11,626 nucleotides of DNA, taken from assembly GCA_947088515.1 (NCBI GenBank), contig CAMUHA010000105.1:1-11626 (forward strand), written 5' to 3'. The translations under genes and the position numbers were made by a program. The notes under the pieces are model-generated. The model was not told where the DNA came from. It did no database searches and saw only the letters and a program-made list of their open reading frames with translations. Each line of letters opens with the position of its first letter. Position 1 is the stretch's first letter. Positions 7,922-11,626 of the stretch are shown in pieces. This DNA comes from an uncultured bacterium (GTDB lineage Bacteria > Bacillota > Clostridia > Lachnospirales > Lachnospiraceae).

Positions 7922-7924
7922 AAA

Positions 7925-7940
7925 ATTGAAAATTTTCAAT
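7925..7940. repeat. Perfect 16-bp palindrome
   Basis: ATTGAAAATTTTCAAT is exactly self-complementary and lies 3 bp after the flavoprotein stop. Its size and symmetry fit a homodimeric repressor operator; AT-only pairing near the centre makes a stable RNA hairpin less likely. Its inner GAAAATTTTC occurs again at 10985-10994. Confidence 0.75.
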
Positions 7941-7972
7941 CTGGAGATTTGTGCTGCACACAAAGTCTCCGG
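7941..7972 (+). promoter_or_regulatory. RNA hairpin in the leader of the GT39-like gene
   Basis: CTGGAGATTTGTG (7941-7953) pairs with CACAAA (7959-7964) and TCTCCGG (7966-7972), giving 13 pairs with one T-G wobble, a single bulged G at 7965 and a 5-base loop. It abuts the palindrome at 7925-7940 and ends 8 bases before the ribosome binding site at 7981-7985. Only CTTT follows, not a long U run, so it is not a convincing terminator. It may act as an RNA stability or processing element, or set expression of the downstream gene. Confidence 0.6.
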
Positions 7973-7980
7973 CTTTGGAA

Positions 7981-7985
7981 AGGAG
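7981..7985 (+). promoter_or_regulatory. Ribosome binding site before the GT39-like gene
   Basis: AGGAG ends 1 base before ATG 7987 and 13 bases before ATG 7999. The first gap is too short for normal initiation, so 7999 is the better start despite a slightly long spacing. The in-frame GTG at 7951 lies inside the hairpin and upstream of this site and is rejected. Confidence 0.55.
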
Positions 7986-7998
7986 CATGGTTATAAAT

Positions 7999-10260
7999 AT
8001 GAAAACGTCTAAAGTAGCTTTTAAAATTGCAGCGGTTTTATTGGTACTGCTTGGACTTTCGGCTGTACTGCTGGTTTTAAACCATACGGCGCAAAACGGG
8101 AGAAAGACAACGGAGATACTGCCCCGGATTGTCAGTGAACCTGTCTATGTGGAGTGCGATGAGGGCAGTCCCCTTGCAGTTACGCTCCGTCCCCGTAAAG
8201 ACTTTGCCATTTCCGGGTTCAGGATGCTTTTGGTGAATCTTTCAGAGGAAAGCAGAGGAACAGTCCGGGTGGCTGCATCGGATGGCAATGGAGAGCTTTT
8301 GGTAAATCAGGTGATACCGGCGGAATCTATTACCCCTGGTAAATGGTTTACGGTTCCGGCGGACATTTACTTTACAAAGGGGGAAGAATATTCCCTGTCC
8401 ATTTTAGCGGACGGCAGCGCGCCTTATTTTATGCAGGTGACAGAGGGTGGAGATATAGACCTTCCTTTTGACATGGAAGTGACAAAGAAAGAGGAGGCTG
8501 TGTCGTGCGGAATATCCCTTGGGGTTTCCATGGTGGAAGAGGTGGCTGTAACCTATGGGGAAATTTTGTATTATTCTGTTCCGGTAAGTATTTTGATGGC
8601 AGCGCTTCTTATTGTCTGTATCTTGTTTGGATGGAAAAGGGTGTGGGGGTGTATAAGAAAAATTCCTTTTGCATCTGTTTTGGGAAGATATGGAAATGAC
8701 CTGTTTTTGCTGTTGCTGTATCTGGCAGTATGCGTAAGCGTTTATTCCAGAGCATATTTAAAGGGAGTTTATATATCGGCGGATTCTGCAGGGTATCTTA
8801 GGGAAGCGGTGAATCTGGTAAATGGGAATGGGTTTGGATATGACCAGATGGCAGGATACCATTCCTGGTTTGCCAACTGGCCCATTCTTTACCCGGCGAT
8901 GATTGCCGCTGTTATGCTTGTCACAAAGGTAAACGCTTATCTGGCATCTAAAATCCTTACAATGTTGCTGGTGGGTATTTTTTTGCTTCTTATGCGGTTT
9001 TGTTTTAAAAAAGATGCCTGGGTGTATGCACTCTCACTTACAAATATTGGATTTTTGAATTTAGCATATTATACATGGAGTGAAATCCCTTTTATGTTGT
9101 TTATGCTGGGATTTGCACTGGCGCTTGCCAAAATTCTTGGAGAAAAAAGGGCAGGCGTAAAATGGTATTTCCTGTTAGGGACGCTGGGGATATGCTGTTT
9201 TCTCACCAGGTATTTTGGAATTTATGTCTGGATGGTGGCAGGCTGCTATATCCAGTATCTGTTTTGGGACTATTGGAAAAACAAAAGGAGGGAATCCCTC
9301 GAAAAAGCAGCAGGTCTTACAGCGACTGCTTTTTTGGCAGGGTGCCTTTCCATCGCCTATCTGTTTGTAAATAAGTGCATGAATGGTATGGCTTCCGGGG
9401 TCAGCAGGACATTGTGGTGGGATGACTATGAAAAGCTGACCAATGACCTGATAGAAAGTCTCCTGATTGAAATCTTCAATACTTTTTCCCTGCAGACGCC
9501 AGAGCTGATTGAGGGCTTTCCTTATCATATTAAGGTGTTTGTACTGGTAGTTTTCTGGGTGGGAATCGTATGGTTTGTAATAAGAGCCGGGGGGATAGAC
9601 GGCGGCAGCGCTTTAGGTAAGGACTGTGAGAGACAGGAGAATCTGTTTCACAGGTTTTGCTCCAGGGAATTTGTCCTGCTTGCCATGGGAACCGTGTATT
9701 ATCTTGTTTTTATTGTAATACGGTACTTTTCGTCTATGGACACCTTTTATTTCCGGTTTTTTGAACCGGCAAGCTTTTTGCTGTTTATTGGACTTGCAGG
9801 CATGGCGCTGCCTTATCTTCGCAATAAATTGGGATTCCGCTTTTTTGGGGGTGCAGCAGCGGCGCTTATACTGCTTTGTGTGATATCTGTCTATGAAAAT
9901 GGCGGCATGGACACAGAGGATAAATATTTTGACCAGCTTTCCGGCCAGTGGGATGAGGCCTATAAGGAAATCCCGGAGAAGTCGGTGGTAATATTTAATG
10001 ATATTGATTTCCGCTCATCCTGGTACCGGCCGGATGTGGTGGAGGGAACTATCAGCCCTTTGGATACTTTTGAAGGGATAAAGGAGACCTACTATGGCTC
10101 AGAGTATCTGTGCCTGCGCAGGGAGTTTGCGGAGGTGATGCTAAAATCCGGGGAATATGAGGAAAGCATAGAAGAAAAGCTTAGAGAAGGACTGGACGGG
10201 CAGGAGAAGGATGGGGAGTTTCTGGTAATTTCCCTGCAAAGCCGGAATAACGAACAGTAA
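7999..10260 (+). CDS. GT39-like (GT-C) membrane glycosyltransferase with an N-terminal extracytoplasmic domain
   Basis: The 753-residue protein starts with MKTSKVAFK and one hydrophobic helix (about 5-28), an uncleaved signal anchor. A mainly polar, probably beta-rich region follows (about 40-188), then a helix (about 190-212). The GT-C core begins near 234. Its first large loop has YISADSAGYL (258-267), whose D262 matches the catalytic first-loop Asp of ArnT/PMT-type enzymes, then HSWFANWP (288-295). Many further helices follow, ending near 10020, with a final soluble tail of about 110 residues. Such enzymes transfer a sugar from polyprenyl phosphate to an acceptor on the outer face. Typical GT39 proteins lack the long N-terminal domain, which could bind the acceptor glycan. 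It sits 77 bp after the flavoprotein and 16 bp before the VTC gene. Class confident, acceptor unknown. Confidence 0.82.
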   Translation: MKTSKVAFKIAAVLLVLLGLSAVLLVLNHTAQNGRKTTEILPRIVSEPVYVECDEGSPLAVTLRPRKDFAISGFRMLLVNLSEESRGTVRVAASDGNGELLVNQVIPAESITPGKWFTVPADIYFTKGEEYSLSILADGSAPYFMQVTEGGDIDLPFDMEVTKKEEAVSCGISLGVSMVEEVAVTYGEILYYSVPVSILMAALLIVCILFGWKRVWGCIRKIPFASVLGRYGNDLFLLLLYLAVCVSVYSRAYLKGVYISADSAGYLREAVNLVNGNGFGYDQMAGYHSWFANWPILYPAMIAAVMLVTKVNAYLASKILTMLLVGIFLLLMRFCFKKDAWVYALSLTNIGFLNLAYYTWSEIPFMLFMLGFALALAKILGEKRAGVKWYFLLGTLGICCFLTRYFGIYVWMVAGCYIQYLFWDYWKNKRRESLEKAAGLTATAFLAGCLSIAYLFVNKCMNGMASGVSRTLWWDDYEKLTNDLIESLLIEIFNTFSLQTPELIEGFPYHIKVFVLVVFWVGIVWFVIRAGGIDGGSALGKDCERQENLFHRFCSREFVLLAMGTVYYLVFIVIRYFSSMDTFYFRFFEPASFLLFIGLAGMALPYLRNKLGFRFFGGAAAALILLCVISVYENGGMDTEDKYFDQLSGQWDEAYKEIPEKSVVIFNDIDFRSSWYRPDVVEGTISPLDTFEGIKETYYGSEYLCLRREFAEVMLKSGEYEESIEEKLREGLDGQEKDGEFLVISLQSRNNEQ

Positions 10261-10276
10261 GCGGGGCGAAAAACAC

Positions 10277-10975
10277 ATGGAGCAGGCACATTACAGACAT
10301 GAATATAAGTATCCGGTTACCTGCGGACAAATTATTATGGAGCAGGCCCGGATAAACGGGATTATGAATAAGGATGTCCATGCAAAAGAGAGAGGGTATT
10401 ATAATATCAGAAGTCTTTATTTTGATGATATAAAAAATAGCTGTTACCAGGATAACGAAGACGGTGTGGATTGCAGAGAGAAATTCAGAGTCCGTATTTA
10501 CAATCACAGTACAGAGCGAATCAGGCTGGAAGTCAAACAGAAAATAAGGGGGAAAACATGTAAACGCTCCTGCCCGATTTCCCTTTCCCAGTGCAGGCAG
10601 CTGATGGAAGGAATAGCGCCGGTAGATGTGAGGCCGGACCAGCAGGCGCTCCATAAGCTTGCGTATCTGATGTTAACACGCCTGATGCGTCCGGTGGTAA
10701 TTGTGGACTATGACAGGGTTCCTTACACCTATCGGCTTGAGGACGCCAATGTGAGAGTGACTTTTGACTGCAACATAGCCTCAGCAGGTGATATATCGTC
10801 CTTTTTGGATGAAAGAATCCAGGGAAGGGGGATTATGCCTGTGGGCAGGGCTTTAATGGAAGTCAAGTTTGACAGTTTTCTTCCAGACGAAATATATACA
10901 TTGCTACAGCTTGGGGACCTTACGGCAAGTACCTTTTCTAAATATTATTTATGCAGGAAATTCCATAATTTATAA
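10277..10975 (+). CDS. VTC-domain protein, polyphosphate polymerase-like
   Basis: The 232-residue protein consists of a single VTC domain, the triphosphate-tunnel fold that in yeast Vtc4 makes polyphosphate from ATP. The alternating charged strand motifs lining the tunnel are all visible: YRHEYKY (6-12), IRSLYFDD (44-51), REKFRVRIY (67-75), RLEVKQK (83-89), DYDRVPY (144-150), RVTFD (160-164) and LMEVKFD (193-199), with a late lysine in STFSKYY (218-224). No SPX domain or membrane helix is present, so membrane anchoring, if any, must come from a partner. The downstream DUF4956 gene is a likely one. The start codon is 17 bp after the GT39-like stop, with only a weak GGGG (10263-10266) upstream, so translation may depend on coupling. 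Fold is confident; polymerase activity of this copy is inferred. Confidence 0.9.
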   Translation: MEQAHYRHEYKYPVTCGQIIMEQARINGIMNKDVHAKERGYYNIRSLYFDDIKNSCYQDNEDGVDCREKFRVRIYNHSTERIRLEVKQKIRGKTCKRSCPISLSQCRQLMEGIAPVDVRPDQQALHKLAYLMLTRLMRPVVIVDYDRVPYTYRLEDANVRVTFDCNIASAGDISSFLDERIQGRGIMPVGRALMEVKFDSFLPDEIYTLLQLGDLTASTFSKYYLCRKFHNL

Positions 10976-10984
10976 AAATAAATC

Positions 10985-10994
10985 GAAAATTTTC
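10985..10994. repeat. Second copy of the GAAAATTTTC palindrome
   Basis: This 10-bp palindrome is identical to the core of the 16-bp palindrome at 7925-7940. One further base on the right also agrees (A), while on the left C replaces T. It lies 9 bp after the VTC stop and just before the terminator. Confidence 0.5.
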
Positions 10995-10999
10995 AAAAG

Positions 11000-11022
11000 A
11001 AGCCTTTTAAAAGGCTTTTTTT
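11000..11022 (+). terminator. Rho-independent terminator after the VTC gene
   Basis: AAGCCTT (11000-11006) and AAGGCTT (11011-11017) form a 7-bp stem with a TTAA loop, and the T run continues to 11022. It should end the transcript carrying the glycan genes and the VTC gene, and partly separate the DUF4956 gene. Confidence 0.88.
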
Positions 11023-11023
11023 G

Positions 11024-11032
11024 TGTTATACT
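11024..11032 (+). promoter_or_regulatory. Possible extended -10 promoter for the DUF4956 gene
   Basis: TGTTATACT gives TG, one base, then TATACT, a good extended -10. The matching -35 position falls in the terminator hairpin (TTTTAA at 11005-11010, 16 bp away) and is weak. A start near 11039 would leave a leader of about 260 bases before the gene at 11301. Confidence 0.4.
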
Positions 11033-11290
11033 GATAAAAGTGATAAGCGGCATGATTTGGAAGAAATCAGTTTGTGTTAATGCCAGGCTTTTAAGAAAGC
11101 ATCTTTTGTATGTAAAAAACCGTCGCTCTTTTAAGGCAGGATAATTTGCAGTTTTCAGGGAAATGGTCCGGGTGCATGGAAATGATGTTTTTGTGAAAAG
11201 ATGGGCAGCAGAAAAGGGTACGTGAAAATGCAGCAGAAAATTAAATAACGGGCACAGGATGAAATGTGTGCATGTAAAAGACATGCGGAT

Positions 11291-11295
11291 AGGAG
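11291..11295 (+). promoter_or_regulatory. Ribosome binding site fixing the start at 11301
   Basis: AGGAG ends 5 bases before ATG 11301. The upstream in-frame ATG at 11283 precedes this site, lies inside a small hairpin and has no purine run of its own, so it is rejected. Confidence 0.7.
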
Positions 11296-11300
11296 CAGTG

Positions 11301-11626
11301 ATGAGTTTTTCTGACATTTTTAAGGGGGATTTTCTGGCAACTTACACCAGCGGCAGCATTAGTGTGCAGCATATTACAGCGGTGCTTTTGATTACAGCGC
11401 TGATAGCTGGTTATATTTTTATTTTCTACAGGCTGATTACAAAGAAAACTTTTTATAACAAAAGTTTTAATATTTCTCTTGCTGTGATTGCGGTAATCAC
11501 AGCGGCAATTATTTTAGCGGTCCAGTCCAGTATCGTTATATCGCTGGGGATGGTGGGAGCGCTTTCTATTGTGCGGTTCCGGACAGCGGTCAAGGAGCCT
11601 ATGGATTTATGCTTTTTGTTCTGGTC
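11301..11626 (+). CDS. DUF4956 membrane protein (5' part, cut by the window end)
   Basis: The visible 108 residues have three hydrophobic segments (about 23-43, 57-76 and 78-89). The third leads into GMVGALSIVRFRTAVKEP and then DLCFLFW, the signature I know for DUF4956 proteins. The family has no established reaction. Its genes are often next to VTC-domain genes in Firmicutes, which suggests a membrane partner for polyphosphate synthesis, export or sensing; this is inference. It is separated from the VTC gene by a terminator and may have its own promoter. The frame is open to the last base, so it is truncated only by the window boundary. Confidence 0.88.
   Translation, partial: MSFSDIFKGDFLATYTSGSISVQHITAVLLITALIAGYIFIFYRLITKKTFYNKSFNISLAVIAVITAAIILAVQSSIVISLGMVGALSIVRFRTAVKEPMDLCFLFW

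Larger units (their letters stand above)
10976..11300 (+). other. 325-bp stretch without a supported gene
   Basis: After the VTC gene come a repeated palindrome core (10985-10994), a strong terminator (11000-11022) and a TATACT with an upstream TG (11024-11032). The remaining roughly 260 bases to the DUF4956 start hold only short frames, the clearest being 20 codons from ATG 11163 with poor ribosome binding site spacing. Two overlapping small hairpins occur just before the next ribosome binding site. No tRNA, known riboswitch core or transposon end was recognised. Confidence 0.6.

Noticed and set aside
7951..7998. GTG 7951 or ATG 7987 as the start of the GT39-like gene
   Set aside because: GTG 7951 lies in the hairpin with no ribosome binding site, and ATG 7987 is only 1 base from AGGAG. 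ATG 7999 gives a normal signal-anchor N-terminus.
10869..11144. 91-codon forward frame across the VTC end
   Set aside because: It overlaps the VTC gene in another frame and runs through the terminator; its composition is basic and low in coding character.
11163..11225. Possible 20-codon small protein in the leader
   Set aside because: The purine run is only 2 bases from the ATG and nothing else supports translation.
1..11626. CRISPR array, insertion sequence, tRNA or rRNA
   Set aside because: No regularly spaced repeats, transposase motifs, terminal inverted repeats or RNA-gene signatures were seen on either strand by eye.

Overview
The window looks like a chromosomal segment of a Clostridia-type Firmicute, most likely Lachnospiraceae-like. 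This rests on the middling G+C, strong AGGAG-type ribosome binding sites, very tight gene packing, and a bacterial VTC-domain protein next to a DUF4956 protein, a pairing I associate with that group. This is a judgement from gene content and style, not a database match. All supported genes are on the + strand.

Positions 3-182 appear to be the 3' end of an upstream gene of unknown identity. Positions 203-10260 form one compact run of eight genes for building a cell-surface glycan. In order they are: a LIC_10190-type polytopic membrane protein (GT-C-like), a DAO-type FAD oxidoreductase, a GT2 glycosyltransferase with two C-terminal membrane helices (GtrB/ArnC-like), a soluble DPM1/Alg5-like GT2, a DegT/StrS aminotransferase, a second soluble DPM1-like GT2, a UDP-galactopyranose-mutase/protoporphyrinogen-oxidase-like flavoprotein, and a GT39-like (GT-C) membrane glycosyltransferase with an extra N-terminal extracytoplasmic domain. 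Gaps are 0-33 bp except for a 77-bp gap before the GT39-like gene, which holds a perfect 16-bp palindrome and a 13-bp hairpin.

A gene for a VTC-domain polyphosphate-polymerase-like protein follows 16 bp later (10277-10975) and ends in a strong rho-independent terminator (11000-11022). After a 325-bp non-coding stretch with a possible extended -10 promoter, a DUF4956 membrane protein begins at 11301 and runs off the window.

A working model (inference): the aminotransferase and one or both flavoenzymes make or modify an unusual nucleotide or lipid-linked sugar. The three GT2 enzymes charge polyprenyl phosphate or extend a lipid-linked glycan on the cytoplasmic face. The two GT-C-like membrane proteins use polyprenyl-phosphate sugars outside the membrane to decorate a surface polymer. 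The VTC/DUF4956 pair would supply or sense polyphosphate beside this pathway. No flippase, polymerase, ligase or nucleotide-sugar dehydratase is in the window, so the locus must extend upstream or rely on genes elsewhere.
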